From: Maritimibacter sp.
GTDB taxonomy: Bacteria; Pseudomonadota; Alphaproteobacteria; Rhodobacterales; Rhodobacteraceae
Direction of reading: 5' to 3'
NCBI GenBank assembly: GCA_002695005.1
Contig: NZNT01000025.1
Location: 124,001-188,000 of the forward strand
Length of the DNA: 64,000 nt
In this document: positions 1 through 9,530 of the stretch, piece after piece
Layout of the letters: each line of letters opens with the position of its first letter
Numbering within the stretch: position 1 is the stretch's first letter
Made by a program: the position numbers and the translations under genes
Notes under the pieces: model-generated
What the model saw: the letters and a program-made list of their open reading frames with translations, nothing else
Databases searched by the model: none
What the model was told of the DNA's origin: nothing

Positions 1-277
1 CGACCTTGCCAGCCGGATCGAGGGCACGCCGATGGTCGCCCTTAGCCCACCCGATGACGCGCTGATCTCGGCGGTGCTGGTCAAACTTTTCGACGACCGG
101 CAGATCGCGGTGGCGCCGAACCTGATCGCCTATCTCGCGCCGCGTCTGCCCCGGTCGCTCGCCGCCGCGCAGGATTTCGTGATGCGGCTCGATGCGCTGG
201 CCCTTGCCGAGAAGCGTGACGTGACCCGCGCGCTGGCGGCGCGGCTTCTGGACAGTGAAGGCGGTGAGGGGTCATAA
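1..277 (+). CDS. DnaA-related Hda-like protein, C-terminal part
   Basis: The frame is open from base 2 to a TAA at 275-277, so only the last 91 residues are present; the start lies outside the window. The fragment reads like the C-terminal lid of a short AAA+ DnaA homologue: a (P)PDDALISAVLVKLFDDR stretch, then helices ending in ALAARLLD. In Rhodobacterales a stand-alone DnaA-like protein of the Hda/HdaA type, which promotes ATP hydrolysis by DnaA to limit re-initiation of replication, commonly sits just before ppk, as here (21 bases to the ppk start). The nucleotide-binding half is not visible, so the family call rests on the lid sequence and the neighbourhood. Confidence 0.75.
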   Translation, partial: DLASRIEGTPMVALSPPDDALISAVLVKLFDDRQIAVAPNLIAYLAPRLPRSLAAAQDFVMRLDALALAEKRDVTRALAARLLDSEGGEGS

Positions 278-298
278 CGTCATAGAAAGGTTACGAAC

Positions 299-2503
299 GT
301 GCCCGATACCCCGCATATGACCCAGACCCATATCGACGCCGATTTCCTTGAGACGGCGTTTCCAGAACCCGTGACACTCGACCCGACCGATTTCGACGGG
401 CCCAAGCGTTTCTTCAATCGCGAGCTGAGCTGGCTTGGCTTCAACTGGCGCGTGCTGCAAGAGGCGGAAAATCTGCGCGTTCCGCTGCTGGAGCGGCTGC
501 GGTTCCTGTCGATCTCGGCCTCGAACCTCGACGAATTCTACACCGTGCGCGTCGCGGGCCTGCGCGAACTTGCCAACAACGGGCATACCGCGCCGGGCGC
601 CGATGGCCTGTCGCCCGCCGAACAACTGGTCAAGATCAACGCTGATGCGCGCGCGCTGATGTCGCGCCAACAGGAGGTCTTCAACGAGCTGGCCCGCGAC
701 ATGGCGGCCACGGGCATTTCGATCTGCACGCGCGAGGCGCTGGACGAAACCGACCATACCTTCCTCGAAGGCGTTTTCCTGCGCCGCGTCTTTCCGGTGC
801 TCTCGCCGCTCGCCATCGACCCGGCGCATCCGTTTCCGTTCATCCCGAACACCGGTTTCGCGCTGGCGCTGCAACTGGAGCGCAAGGGCGACAAGCGCAA
901 GCTGCGCGCGCTCCTGCCGATCCCGCACCAGATCGACCGCTTCATCCGGCTTCCGGACCGGGACGGGTCGATGCGCTACCTCCCGCTCGAGGAATTGCTG
1001 CTTCTCAACCTCACAAGCCTGTTTCCGGGCTATGTGACCAAGGGACATTGTGCTTTTCGCGTATTGCGGGACAGCGACCTTGAGGTCGAGGATGAAGCCG
1101 AAGATCTTGTGCGTGAGTTTGAGACCGCGCTCAAACGCCGCCGCCGGGGCGAGGTGGTGCGCATGAAGGTCTCTGCGGACGCACCGCCCGAATTGCTTAC
1201 CCTCATCAAGCGCGAGCTTCACGTCACGGATGAAGAGGTGGTCGAGGTCGACGGGCTTATCGGCATCTCGGACCTGTCCGAACTGGTCACCGACGACCGG
1301 CCCGACCTGCTCTGGACCTCGTTCACGCCGCGCATCCCGGAGCGGGTACAGGACCACGACGGCGATATGTTCGCGGCGATCCGGCAGAAGGACATGCTGC
1401 TCCACCACCCTTACGAGACCTTCGACATGGTGGTGCGGTTCCTCGAACAGGCCGCGCTCGACCCGGACGTGGTGGCGATCAAACAGACGCTCTACCGCAC
1501 CTCACGCGACAGCCCGATCGTGTCGGCGCTGTGCGAGGCAGCGGAGGCCGGCAAGTCGGTGACCGCGCTGGTCGAGCTCAAGGCCCGGTTCGACGAGGCC
1601 GCCAACATCCGGCAGTCGCGACGGCTGGAGCGGGCCGGGGCGCATGTCGTCTATGGCTTCATGAACTACAAGACTCATGCCAAGATCTCGACCGTGGTGC
1701 GGCGCGAGGGCGACGACCTCGTCACCTATACCCATTTCGGCACGGGCAACTATCACCCGATCACCGCGCGCATCTACACCGACCTGAGCCTGTTCACCTG
1801 CGACGACGCGCTCGGACGCGACGCGACGCGGGTGTTCAACTACCTGTCGGGGTATGCACAGCCCGAAAAACTCGAGAAACTGGCGATTTCGCCGCTCACG
1901 CTCAAATCCAAGCTGATCGAGATGATCGACGCCGAGGCCGATTATGCCGAGGCGGGCAAGCCCGCCGAAATCTGGGCCAAGATGAACTCGATCATCGAAG
2001 AGGACGTCATCGACGCGCTCTACCGGGCCAGCCAGAAGGGCGTGAAGATCAGCCTCGTGGTGCGGGGCATCTGCGGACTGCGGCCCGGCATCAAGGGACT
2101 GTCCGAGAACATCCGCGTGAAATCCATCGTGGGCCGGTTCCTCGAACACAGCCGGATCGTGTGCTTCGGCAACGGCCACGGCCTCCCCTCCAAGAAATGC
2201 CGGGTCTTCCTGTCGTCAGCCGACTGGATGGGCCGCAACCTGAACCGGCGGGTCGAGACGCTGGTGGAGACGACGAACCCCACCGTGAAGGCCCAGATCG
2301 TGAGCCAGGTGATGGCGGCAAACATGCACGACGTGGCGCAAAGCTGGGTGATGCAGCCGGACGGCAGCTTCCTGCGCCCGGACCTGAGCGCCAACGACAC
2401 GCCGTTCAACTGCCACCGGTTCTTCATGGAGTATCCGTCGCTTTCGGGCCGGGGAAGTGCGGGGGCGGCCGATGTGCCTGAACTGGCCCACAGCCACGAC
2501 TGA
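299..2503 (+). CDS. ppk: polyphosphate kinase 1
   Basis: Cytoplasmic or membrane-associated enzyme that reversibly polymerises the gamma-phosphate of ATP into polyphosphate. The 734-residue length is normal for PPK1. The N-terminal domain carries [16 protein letters not shown] (residues 38-53). The two phospholipase-D-like catalytic domains carry the expected histidines: His460 in KTHAK (autophosphorylated in the family) and His617 in FLEHSRI. The chosen start is GTG at 299, preceded by GAAAGG with about 8 bases of spacing; an in-frame ATG at 317 is an alternative. ppx follows 127 bases downstream on the same strand, giving a synthesis/degradation pair for polyphosphate. Confidence 0.96.
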   Translation: MPDTPHMTQTHIDADFLETAFPEPVTLDPTDFDGPKRFFNRELSWLGFNWRVLQEAENLRVPLLERLRFLSISASNLDEFYTVRVAGLRELANNGHTAPGADGLSPAEQLVKINADARALMSRQQEVFNELARDMAATGISICTREALDETDHTFLEGVFLRRVFPVLSPLAIDPAHPFPFIPNTGFALALQLERKGDKRKLRALLPIPHQIDRFIRLPDRDGSMRYLPLEELLLLNLTSLFPGYVTKGHCAFRVLRDSDLEVEDEAEDLVREFETALKRRRRGEVVRMKVSADAPPELLTLIKRELHVTDEEVVEVDGLIGISDLSELVTDDRPDLLWTSFTPRIPERVQDHDGDMFAAIRQKDMLLHHPYETFDMVVRFLEQAALDPDVVAIKQTLYRTSRDSPIVSALCEAAEAGKSVTALVELKARFDEAANIRQSRRLERAGAHVVYGFMNYKTHAKISTVVRREGDDLVTYTHFGTGNYHPITARIYTDLSLFTCDDALGRDATRVFNYLSGYAQPEKLEKLAISPLTLKSKLIEMIDAEADYAEAGKPAEIWAKMNSIIEEDVIDALYRASQKGVKISLVVRGICGLRPGIKGLSENIRVKSIVGRFLEHSRIVCFGNGHGLPSKKCRVFLSSADWMGRNLNRRVETLVETTNPTVKAQIVSQVMAANMHDVAQSWVMQPDGSFLRPDLSANDTPFNCHRFFMEYPSLSGRGSAGAADVPELAHSHD

Positions 2504-2630
2504 GGCCAAGGCGGGAACATCCGCGCGCCGAGGCGATTGACCCCGTGAAACGTATCGGCAGCGACCAGATCGGGGTTGCCGCACCGCCTTGCCACGGTCC
2601 ATAACCGGGCGAGGCCACCGGGAGTGACGC

Positions 2631-4166
2631 ATGGACGGCACCGAGGATCGAAACTGGGAACCCTTCGGACGGCCGCTGTTCAAGGACCCGGCCGCGCGGG
2701 ATCTGAGCCGGGTCGGCGTGGTGGATATCGGGTCCAACTCAGTCCGCCTCGTCGTTTTCGACGGCGCGGCCCGCTCGCCCGCCTATTTCTACAACGAAAA
2801 GATCATGTGCGGCCTTGGCGCCGGCATCAACCAGTCGGGCCGGCTGAACCCCGAGGGCCGGGACCGCGCGCTGAAGGCGCTCAAACGATTCCAGCTTCTG
2901 GCGAAGGGGATGAAGCTCGCCCCCCTGACAGCCGTGGCGACCGCCGCCGTCCGCGATGCCGAGGACGGGCCGGAGTTTCGCGAGGACGTGCTGCGCGAAA
3001 CCGGCCTGCACATGCATGTCATCGACGGGCGTGAAGAGGCGCGTCTGTCGGGTCAGGGTGTGCTTCTGGGCTGGCCGGATGCCGACGGGCTGATGTGCGA
3101 TATCGGCGGCTCGTCGATGGAGCTCGCCGTCATCAAGGATGGACAGGTCGGAAAGCGCGTCTCGTCGGGTCTGGGCCCGCTCAAGCTTGAAGGCGTGAAG
3201 GGCGGCAAGAAGGCGATGCGCAAGCATATCACCGCCGTCCTCGCGGAACTGGCGGAAGAAATGGGGACCGAGCACAAGCGGCTCTACCTCGTCGGCGGGT
3301 CCTGGCGGGCCATCGCGCGGCTCGATATGTATCGCCGCGACTACCCGCTGACCGTCCTGCACGAATACCGCATGTCGCCCAAGGCGCTGGCCACGACGCT
3401 CAAATGGGTGGGAAAGACGGACCTGGACGAGGTGCGCAGCCACACCGGCACGTCATCGACGCGGATGGCGCTGGTCCCGACCGCTGCCGAGGTGCTCAAA
3501 CGGCTGATCCGCACGTTCCACCCCAAGGAGATCGCGGTGTCGTCCTACGGGATTCGCGAAGGGCTGCTCTATGAGCAGATGCCCGACCGGCTGCGCCAGC
3601 GCGACCCGCTGATCGAAGCCTGCCGGTTTTCCGAGATGAAGGACGCGCGGATGCCGGGGTTCGGCAAGTCGCTCTATGCCTTCATCCGGCCGCTGGTCGC
3701 GAATGAGCCGTCGCACCGGCGGCGTCTGGTCAAAGCCGCCTGCCTGCTCCACGACGTGACGTGGCGCGCGCACCCGGATTACCGGCACGAGGTCTGTTTC
3801 GACAACGTGACCCGCGCCAACCTCGGCGGGCTGACCCACGAGGAACGGGTGTTCCTCGGCCTGTCGCTGCTGCATCGCTACAAGAACAGCCGGGAGAATA
3901 ACCGCTTCGACCGGACCTTCGGTATCCTCGACGAAAAACTGATCGCCAAGGCCGAGATGGTCGGCAAGGCCATGCGCTTTGGCGCGATGTTCGCGGTGGA
4001 CGAGCCGCACAAGAAGGCGGCGCTCGCCTGGCGACCAAAGCGCAAGGAGCTTTTCCTCAAGATCGAGGCGGATGCGGCGGGGCTTTTCGGTGAAGTGGCC
4101 GAGGCGCGCTTTCAGAGCCTCGCGCAGGCGCTTGGCGGCGAGGGCTTCGTGAAGATCGCGACCTGA
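2631..4166 (+). CDS. ppx: exopolyphosphatase, Ppx/GppA family
   Basis: Hydrolyses terminal phosphate from polyphosphate (and possibly pppGpp). The actin-like ASKHA ATPase fold is recognisable from VVDIGSNSVRLVVFDG near residues 30-45 (phosphate loop 1) and DIGGSSMELAVI near 155-166 (phosphate loop 2). The C-terminal third contains an HD-type helical region (LLHDVTWRAHPDYRHE and LSLLHRYKN), usual for the ~510-residue members. It lies 127 bases after ppk in the same direction, so the two may be co-transcribed or separately promoted. The stop at 4166 is only 4 bases from the stop of the convergent gene at 4171. Confidence 0.93.
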   Translation: MDGTEDRNWEPFGRPLFKDPAARDLSRVGVVDIGSNSVRLVVFDGAARSPAYFYNEKIMCGLGAGINQSGRLNPEGRDRALKALKRFQLLAKGMKLAPLTAVATAAVRDAEDGPEFREDVLRETGLHMHVIDGREEARLSGQGVLLGWPDADGLMCDIGGSSMELAVIKDGQVGKRVSSGLGPLKLEGVKGGKKAMRKHITAVLAELAEEMGTEHKRLYLVGGSWRAIARLDMYRRDYPLTVLHEYRMSPKALATTLKWVGKTDLDEVRSHTGTSSTRMALVPTAAEVLKRLIRTFHPKEIAVSSYGIREGLLYEQMPDRLRQRDPLIEACRFSEMKDARMPGFGKSLYAFIRPLVANEPSHRRRLVKAACLLHDVTWRAHPDYRHEVCFDNVTRANLGGLTHEERVFLGLSLLHRYKNSRENNRFDRTFGILDEKLIAKAEMVGKAMRFGAMFAVDEPHKKAALAWRPKRKELFLKIEADAAGLFGEVAEARFQSLAQALGGEGFVKIAT

Positions 4167-4170
4167 CCGG

Positions 4171-4470
4171 TCAGATGTCCGTGCCTTCCGGGGCCTCTTC
4201 GAGCGGCACCTTGCGCCGGATGATGATGTCACCGTTCGGCAGCATCTCGGGCTTTTCGTATTCCGGCAGTTCTTCGAGATCCTTGAGCATGTCGCGCCAA
4301 GCCTCGGTCAGCGGCTCGACCTCCTTCGACAGGCCGTCGAGCAGGAGGCGGAACGCCTCGGACATCATCTCGGCCCCCTCGCGAAGCTGGGGGTTGCTCT
4401 CGTCCTCCTGAGCGGCGACGGGCGCGGCCAGAAGGAGGGCGGCGATGGTAAGGGGCAGAATCCGTGTCAT
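4171..4470 (-). CDS. small exported protein of unknown function
   Basis: A 99-residue protein with a clear Sec signal peptide (MTRILPLTIAALLLAAPVAAQ, cleavage after about residue 20). The mature part is short, acidic and predicted helical, with EMMSEAFRLLLDGLSKEVEPL followed by a proline-rich tail (LPEYEKPEMLPNGDIIIRRK). Proteins of this type are conserved in Rhodobacterales; I know of no demonstrated function, and database labels such as AAA+ ATPase do not fit because there is no Walker motif and no room for one. It is convergent with ppx, 4 bases apart. Confidence 0.8.
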   Translation of the reverse strand: MTRILPLTIAALLLAAPVAAQEDESNPQLREGAEMMSEAFRLLLDGLSKEVEPLTEAWRDMLKDLEELPEYEKPEMLPNGDIIIRRKVPLEEAPEGTDI

Positions 4471-4507
4471 GCCCTGAATATGGGGCGCAGGCGGCCCCCT
4501 GCCAAGA

Positions 4508-5539
4508 TCACAGGTCGATGTCGAGCGTAACCGGGAAGTGATCGGAGGCCGTCAGCAGCGCCTCGCGCAACTCGGGCGTCTCGTAGCAGACCGGGTCGTC
4601 GAACGGGTGCCAGATGCGCCAGTCCGGGCGTGGCTCCATCAGGTCGGGCGAGACCATGATGTAGTCGAGAAGTGCCTGAAGATAGCGTTTTTCCGAGTGA
4701 ATCCAGAACCGTGCGGTGACCGGCATCGCCCCCACCCGGCGCGACACGGCGAGGCGGGCGTGGGGGTCGTAAAGCTCGGTCTGCCCGGTTTCGCCCAACA
4801 CGATCTCGACCCCGGAGCGCCCGAAGAGCTTTTCATATTCGTCGAGCCCCGGACCGTCGTTGAAATCGCCAAGCACGATCAGGCTGTCGCCCCGGTCGAG
4901 GTGGTCGTTCACGCGCTGTCGCAGCCAGATGCACTGGGCCATCTGCTTGCGCCGGTTCTCGATGGCGAGCCGCATGACCTCCTGCGCGTCGGTCGCGCCG
5001 TGGGGAGCCTTGGACTTGGCGTGGACGCCGATCAGGTGAACATCGCGCCCGGTTTCGCGCAGGGTCAGGCAGGCTTCCAGCGGCGGCTTGGACCAGCGCA
5101 CGAGGTCGGGGGAGGCATCCACGTCGAGGTCGAAGCGAAACACGCCGTCAAAGCGCGGCGCATCCCGCGTGCCTTTCTTGCCCGTTTCCTCGCCCCACGG
5201 CTCATGCACAGCATCAAAGACGTCGGGGTTGTAAAGCAGCGCAATTTCCTGCTGCGTGTCGTTGCGAAACCCCAAGAGCGCCTTGCGCGCCCGCAGGCCA
5301 TAGGCGCGGGCGAAATTCTCAAGCGCGCGCACGGTGGAGCGGGTCCGGTTATCGTCCGGGGCCTCGATCACCATCACTGCGTCCGCGTCCAGCGCGGTAA
5401 AGACGATGCCCAGCGCGGTAAGCTGATCCGCCCGCGTCACGTCGTAGCGACCGGACCAGCCGCCATCCTCCAACAGCGCGCCTTCGTCGTCGAACAGCCC
5501 GTCGAACCATTCCACATTGTACGTCGCGATGCGGACCAT
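4508..5539 (-). CDS. endonuclease/exonuclease/phosphatase family protein
   Basis: A 343-residue member of the EEP superfamily of Mg-dependent phosphoesterases. Family marks seen are the N-terminal RIATYNVEWFD (Asn of the active site), VMVIEAPD near residue 57 (metal-ligand Glu), VLGDFNDGPG near residue 223 (Asp and Asn ligands), and C-terminal TASDHFPVTLDI (catalytic Asp-His pair). The real substrate cannot be told from sequence; DNA, phosphoinositide and sphingomyelin-type substrates all occur in this fold. No signal peptide is present. The start codon overlaps the stop of the upstream TerB/DnaJ gene in a TGATG junction, indicating translational coupling. Confidence 0.88.
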   Translation of the reverse strand: MVRIATYNVEWFDGLFDDEGALLEDGGWSGRYDVTRADQLTALGIVFTALDADAVMVIEAPDDNRTRSTVRALENFARAYGLRARKALLGFRNDTQQEIALLYNPDVFDAVHEPWGEETGKKGTRDAPRFDGVFRFDLDVDASPDLVRWSKPPLEACLTLRETGRDVHLIGVHAKSKAPHGATDAQEVMRLAIENRRKQMAQCIWLRQRVNDHLDRGDSLIVLGDFNDGPGLDEYEKLFGRSGVEIVLGETGQTELYDPHARLAVSRRVGAMPVTARFWIHSEKRYLQALLDYIMVSPDLMEPRPDWRIWHPFDDPVCYETPELREALLTASDHFPVTLDIDL

Positions 5540-6219
5540 CAGGCGCGGCTTTCGCTGATTTCTTCCCAGGCGCGGTTGACGGCGATGAGCTGTTTCTCGG
5601 CGAGCTTGACGGCCTCTTCCGGCACACCGCGCGCGATGAGCTGATCGGGGTGGGCCGCGCGCACCTCGGCCCGCCAGGCCTTGCGGATTTCGGGGAGCGG
5701 CATGTCGGGCGAAACGCCAAGCACTTCGTAAGGATTGGGCTCGGCGCCCGGCACGAACCGCGCGCGAAGCGACCGGAAGCGATTGCCGTCGATACCGAAG
5801 ATGTCAGCGACGCGGGACAGAAAGATGTCCTCGTTCGGGTGGTACTGTCCGTCGGCCATCGCGATGTGGAACAGCCCCTCCATCAGGTCGCACAGCGCCG
5901 GGTCGGCACGGCCATACATGGAGGCGATCCGCTCGGCATATTGCTCGAACCCCGCCACGTCCTGCCGGGCGAGGTTGAAGATGCGCGCGGCATTGGGTTC
6001 CTCGCTCGGCGGGATGGTGAAGACCTCGCGAAAGGCGGACACTTCGTTGCGCGTCACCAGCCCGTCCGCCTTGGCCATCTTGGCCCCGAGGGCGATGACG
6101 GCAATGGCGAAACCGGCGGACCGTTCGGGCGGCGTGCGCAGACGCGAGAAGACCTCGGACAGGCTCTCGCCCGAGGTCAGCGCGGACAACGCGTCGGTGA
6201 TGCGGGTCCAGATCGACAT
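5539..6219 (-). CDS. TerB-like/DnaJ-domain protein (DjlA-like)
   Basis: A 226-residue protein with two parts. Residues about 35-150 form a TerB-like helical domain (ALGAKMAKADGLVTRNEVSAF and a second half with HIAMADGQYHPNEDIFL). Residues about 158-226 form a J domain (PYEVLGVSPDMPLPEIRKAW) with the HPD motif in AAHPDQL. This order is that of DjlA/DjiA co-chaperones, which stimulate DnaK. Unlike E. coli DjlA there is no N-terminal membrane anchor. No good Shine-Dalgarno precedes the ATG at 6219 (the upstream bases are C-rich on the coding strand). It is translationally coupled to the downstream EEP gene. Confidence 0.87.
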   Translation of the reverse strand: MSIWTRITDALSALTSGESLSEVFSRLRTPPERSAGFAIAVIALGAKMAKADGLVTRNEVSAFREVFTIPPSEEPNAARIFNLARQDVAGFEQYAERIASMYGRADPALCDLMEGLFHIAMADGQYHPNEDIFLSRVADIFGIDGNRFRSLRARFVPGAEPNPYEVLGVSPDMPLPEIRKAWRAEVRAAHPDQLIARGVPEEAVKLAEKQLIAVNRAWEEISESRA

Positions 6220-6265
6220 GGGGGGCAGTTAATCAGAGATAACGTAACGACGACAGGGCGAAAGC

Positions 6266-6883
6266 TCAGGTAAGCGTCACTTCCGCACCCGCAGACCGGA
6301 TGCGCGCGGTAAGGCTCACGGGCCCCTCTTCGACCGTCACGCGGGCGTCGGAAAACAGCGGCTCCAGAGCGGCGGCGAGCGCGTCCGCCTCGGGATGCGA
6401 GAGCGTCAGGGACACGAGCCGCGCGCCGCCGTCCGGGATCGCCGGGGCGGGGTGCGGACTGTCCCACTGGATGAGGCTGGGGAACAGGCCGTCGAAGGGG
6501 AGCTTGCCGTCCGCCGGGACCGCCATGCGCCAGGCATAGGGACCGCGCGAGAGCGCCACGCCTTCGCCGGTGCCCGGCGGGGCGAGGTCCAGCGCCCCGG
6601 CCAGGTCGTCCACGCGGAGCACCCAATTGGTCAGCGCTGCGGCCCCCGTGCGGCTGTCCAGATCGAAGAAGCGGGGACGGCCCGGCGAGGTGGCGTCCGG
6701 GTTGACCGCGATGACCTCGAGATAATCTTCGGGGCCCATCGACATGAGCCGGTTGTGCGTACCCATCGCCACATGATCGCCGCCGCCGTCCATCGGTTGC
6801 CCGAGCGTCGTCTCGACAAGCTCCACCCCGCTTGCCAGCGTGGCCGCCGTGACCACGAGGTGATCCAAATTCGCGCTGATCAT
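6266..6883 (-). CDS. glyoxalase-like (VOC-fold) protein
   Basis: A 205-residue protein of the glyoxalase-like type: LDHLVVTAATLASGVELVE at the N-terminus, then MGTHNRLMSMGPEDYLEVIAV, typical of proteins in which a betaalphabetabetabeta unit places His and Glu as possible metal ligands. The frame stays open far upstream, but the ATG at 6883 is chosen because GGGAG lies about 7 bases before it and the family begins at exactly this point. Substrate unknown. It stands alone on the minus strand, between the 8-oxoguanine deaminase gene and the TerB/DnaJ gene. Confidence 0.85.
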   Translation of the reverse strand: MISANLDHLVVTAATLASGVELVETTLGQPMDGGGDHVAMGTHNRLMSMGPEDYLEVIAVNPDATSPGRPRFFDLDSRTGAAALTNWVLRVDDLAGALDLAPPGTGEGVALSRGPYAWRMAVPADGKLPFDGLFPSLIQWDSPHPAPAIPDGGARLVSLTLSHPEADALAAALEPLFSDARVTVEEGPVSLTARIRSAGAEVTLT

Positions 6884-6963
6884 CCCATTTCTCCCGCGCA
6901 GCACTATTGCATGACGTAAGGGGAAACGAAAATGGTATCTGCGGAAAGTAACTTTACGGTAAC

Positions 6964-8298
6964 TTAGGATGCGAGCGCAGCGGCGAGGCGGTTCTGCGTC
7001 GAGATCACGCGCGCCAGGTCGATGGTCGTCACCTGCCCGTCGCGCACGACTTGCCGCCCCTCGACGAAGAGATGCTTGACCCGTGTGGGGCCGGCGAGCA
7101 GGAGCGCGGCCGGATCCCAGCTCCCCGCGCTTTCGATGCCGGCAAGATCCCAGATCGCGATGTCGGCGCGCTTTCCGACCGCGATCTGCCCGCAATCGTG
7201 GCGCCCGAGCACCTCGGCCCCGCCCCGCGTCGCGATGCGCAGCGCCTCGCGGGCCGACATCTTGTCGGCGCCGTGGGCGACCCGCTGAAGGAGCATGGCC
7301 TGGCGCGCCTCGGCCACGAGGTTGCCTGCGTCGTTGGAGGCGGAGCCATCGACGCCCAGCCCGACCTTCACCCCTGCGTCCCGCATGGCGCGAACCGGGG
7401 CGATGCCGGAGCCGAGCCGGCAGTTGGAGCAGGGGCAGTGAGCGACCCCGGTTTTCGAGCGGGCAAAAAGGTCGATCTCGGCCCCATCCAGTTTCACGCA
7501 ATGGGCGTGCCACACGTCGTCGCCTGTCCAGCCCAGATCTTCGGCATACTGACCGGGGCGGCAGCCGAACTTTTCCTGGCTGTAGGCGACATCTTCGTCG
7601 TTCTCGGCGAGGTGGGTGTGCAGCATGACGCCCTTGTCGCGGGCAAGGAGTGCTGCGTCGCGCATCAACTCGCGGCTCACCGAGAAGGGCGAGCAGGGGG
7701 CGACCCCGACCCGGACCATCGCGCCCTCGGTCGCGTCGTGATGCGCGTCGATCACGAGGATACAGTCGGCAAGGATATCGGCCTCACGCTCCACAAGGCT
7801 GTCGGGTGGCAAGCCACCGGCGCTTTCGCCGATGGACATGGCGCCACGTGTCGGGTGAAAGCGCATCCCGATCTCCTGCGCCGCTTCGATCGTGTCGTCG
7901 AGGCGGGAGCCATTGGGAAACAGGTAGAGGTGGTCGGAGGTCAGCGTGCAGCCGGACAGCGCGAGTTCCGCGAGCCCGGTTAGGGCCGAGACGCGCATCT
8001 CTTCAGGCCCGAAGCGCGCCCAGATCGGGTAGAGCGCCTTGAGCCAGCCGAAGAGCAGCGCGTCCTGTCCGCCCGGCACGGCGCGGGTGAGCGACTGGTA
8101 GAGGTGGTGGTGGGTGTTCACGAGACCCGGGGTGACAAGGCATCCGGTCGCCTCCACGATCTCACCCGCGGGGATGAGGGACGGGCCGACCTCGGCGATC
8201 ATTCCGTCGGCGATACGAATGTCGCAATCGGACATTTCTGTCCCGCCATCATCCATCGTCAGGACGGTGCGGACGTTGCGAATGGTGATGTCGGTCAT
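6964..8298 (-). CDS. 8-oxoguanine deaminase (amidohydrolase)
   Basis: A 444-residue metal-dependent amidohydrolase. It shows the metal-binding NTHHHLYQSL (residues 61-70), LHTHLAENDED, a later conserved AHCVKLD histidine, and GVDGSASND (catalytic Asp). The AHCPCSNCRLGSGIAP signature is that of the 8-oxoguanine deaminase subgroup in guanine/cytosine deaminase-like enzymes, which converts 8-oxoguanine to urate. Role: purine salvage or oxidised-base catabolism in the cytoplasm. The ATG overlaps the stop of the upstream hisN-like gene by 4 bases (ATGA), so the two are translationally coupled. A general guanine or S-adenosylhomocysteine-type deaminase is less likely given the signature. Confidence 0.88.
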   Translation of the reverse strand: MTDITIRNVRTVLTMDDGGTEMSDCDIRIADGMIAEVGPSLIPAGEIVEATGCLVTPGLVNTHHHLYQSLTRAVPGGQDALLFGWLKALYPIWARFGPEEMRVSALTGLAELALSGCTLTSDHLYLFPNGSRLDDTIEAAQEIGMRFHPTRGAMSIGESAGGLPPDSLVEREADILADCILVIDAHHDATEGAMVRVGVAPCSPFSVSRELMRDAALLARDKGVMLHTHLAENDEDVAYSQEKFGCRPGQYAEDLGWTGDDVWHAHCVKLDGAEIDLFARSKTGVAHCPCSNCRLGSGIAPVRAMRDAGVKVGLGVDGSASNDAGNLVAEARQAMLLQRVAHGADKMSAREALRIATRGGAEVLGRHDCGQIAVGKRADIAIWDLAGIESAGSWDPAALLLAGPTRVKHLFVEGRQVVRDGQVTTIDLARVISTQNRLAAALAS

Positions 8299-9098
8299 CC
8301 CATGACCCCGGATAGGATGTCGAGCGCAGCAGCGTGGAGTGCCGGTGTCGCGGCGGCCACTGCCCGCCCGCCGTCATGTACCGGAGCGCCGGTCCAGTCG
8401 GTGACGATGCCGCCCGCTGCTTCGATCACGGCGATGGGCGCTTGAATGTCGTAGGCATTGAGCCCCGCCTCGACCACGAGGTCCACCTGTCCGGCGGCGA
8501 GCAGCGCGTAGGCGTAGCAATCCATTCCGTAGCGGGTGAGCTTGCAGCGGGCGGCAAGGTCGTGGAACGCCGCGCCTTCGGCCTTGGTCCCGACCTCGGG
8601 AAAGGTGGTGAAGATCGTCGCCGCAGAAAGGTTTTCGGTCCGGCGCGTGGCGAGCGACCGTGTGCCGTGCGGACCGGTCATCGTGGCGCGTCCGAACCCG
8701 CCCGCGAAACGCTCGCCGATATAGGGCTGGTCGATCACGCCGTAGCGCGGGCCATCCGCGTCGCCAACCGCGATCAGCACACCCCATGTGGGTGTGCCCG
8801 AGATGAAGGCGCGGGTGCCGTCGATCGGGTCCAGCACCCAGATCAGGCCGCTGGTCCCCGCCTGGCGCCCGTATTCTTCGCCAAGGATCGCGTCATCCGG
8901 CCGCCGCTCGGCCAGGACAGCGCGCATGGCGCGTTCGGCGGCGCGGTCGGCTTCGGTCACCGGATCGAAACCTTCAGTCAGTTTGTTGTCGGAGGCGAGT
9001 CCCGCAGAGCGGAACCACGGCAGGATCGCGGCCCGGGCAGCGTCGGCCATGGCGTCCGCCGTGGCGATGAGGTCTGTATGAAGGTCTTCAGAGATCAC
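8295..9098 (-). CDS. hisN: histidinol-phosphatase/inositol monophosphatase family
   Basis: A 267-residue Mg-dependent phosphatase of the inositol monophosphatase fold: GEEYG (residues 73-77), WVLDPIDGTRAF (87-98, two metal-ligand Asp) and a C-terminal NAYDIQAPIAVIEAAGG region. This subgroup in alphaproteobacteria is usually annotated as HisN, the last phosphatase step of histidine synthesis; a general inositol- or nucleotide-phosphatase role cannot be excluded. The start is GTG at 9098, with only a weak GTGAAAG element upstream. It is coupled to the deaminase gene by a 4-base overlap. Confidence 0.85.
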   Translation of the reverse strand: MISEDLHTDLIATADAMADAARAAILPWFRSAGLASDNKLTEGFDPVTEADRAAERAMRAVLAERRPDDAILGEEYGRQAGTSGLIWVLDPIDGTRAFISGTPTWGVLIAVGDADGPRYGVIDQPYIGERFAGGFGRATMTGPHGTRSLATRRTENLSAATIFTTFPEVGTKAEGAAFHDLAARCKLTRYGMDCYAYALLAAGQVDLVVEAGLNAYDIQAPIAVIEAAGGIVTDWTGAPVHDGGRAVAAATPALHAAALDILSGVMG

Positions 9099-9161
9099 GG
9101 GGCTTTCACCGAAGGAGGAACCCCTTCGGCGGTAGTCACATGTCCTGCATCCGTCAAGCGG

Positions 9162-9530
9162 TCAGGCTGCGTCGGAGAGAACCCGTGCGAGTTCGAACAG
9201 CCGGCGACGCTGGTTTTCCGGGATGGCATAGTAGCTGCGCACCAGTTCCAACGCCTCCTTGTCGGCGAGAATGTCGTCGGGCAGCGCGTGTTCCACGCCG
9301 TCGTCGACCCCGCCTTCGAGCCCTTCGAAGAAAAAGCTCACTGGCACGGACAGAGCGTCGGAAATGTCCCACAGACGAGAAGCCGACACCCGGTTCATCC
9401 CGGTTTCGTACTTCTGGATCTGCTGAAACTTGATCCCGACCTTCTCGGCCAGTTGTTGTTGCGTCATACCCACCATCCAGCGACGGTGACGTACCCGCTT
9501 TCCTACATGCACATCCACCGGATGTTTCAT
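9162..9530 (-). CDS. XRE-family helix-turn-helix regulator
   Basis: A 122-residue DNA-binding protein. The HTH spans about residues 10-65: VGKRVRHRRWMVGMTQQQLA, GIKFQQIQKYETGMNRVS, with SRLWDISDALSVPVSFFFEG completing the Cro/C1 fold. The C-terminal half is a short helical region (ELVRSYYAIPENQRRRLFEL). Such single-domain XRE regulators are widespread and conserved in Rhodobacterales. A GGGAGA ribosome-binding site lies 8 bases before the ATG. A perfect inverted repeat at 9556-9569, 26 bases upstream, is a candidate autoregulatory operator. Confidence 0.88.
   Translation of the reverse strand: MKHPVDVHVGKRVRHRRWMVGMTQQQLAEKVGIKFQQIQKYETGMNRVSASRLWDISDALSVPVSFFFEGLEGGVDDGVEHALPDDILADKEALELVRSYYAIPENQRRRLFELARVLSDAA

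Noticed and set aside
272-1408. Long open frame antisense to ppk (378 codons)
   Set aside because: Antisense to a gene with clear catalytic motifs; composition reflects the GC-rich codon pattern of the sense gene and no family is recognisable.
6884-7513. Upstream extension of the glyoxalase-like frame into the deaminase gene
   Set aside because: ATG 6883 has a good ribosome-binding site and the family starts there; the extension overlaps a certain gene.
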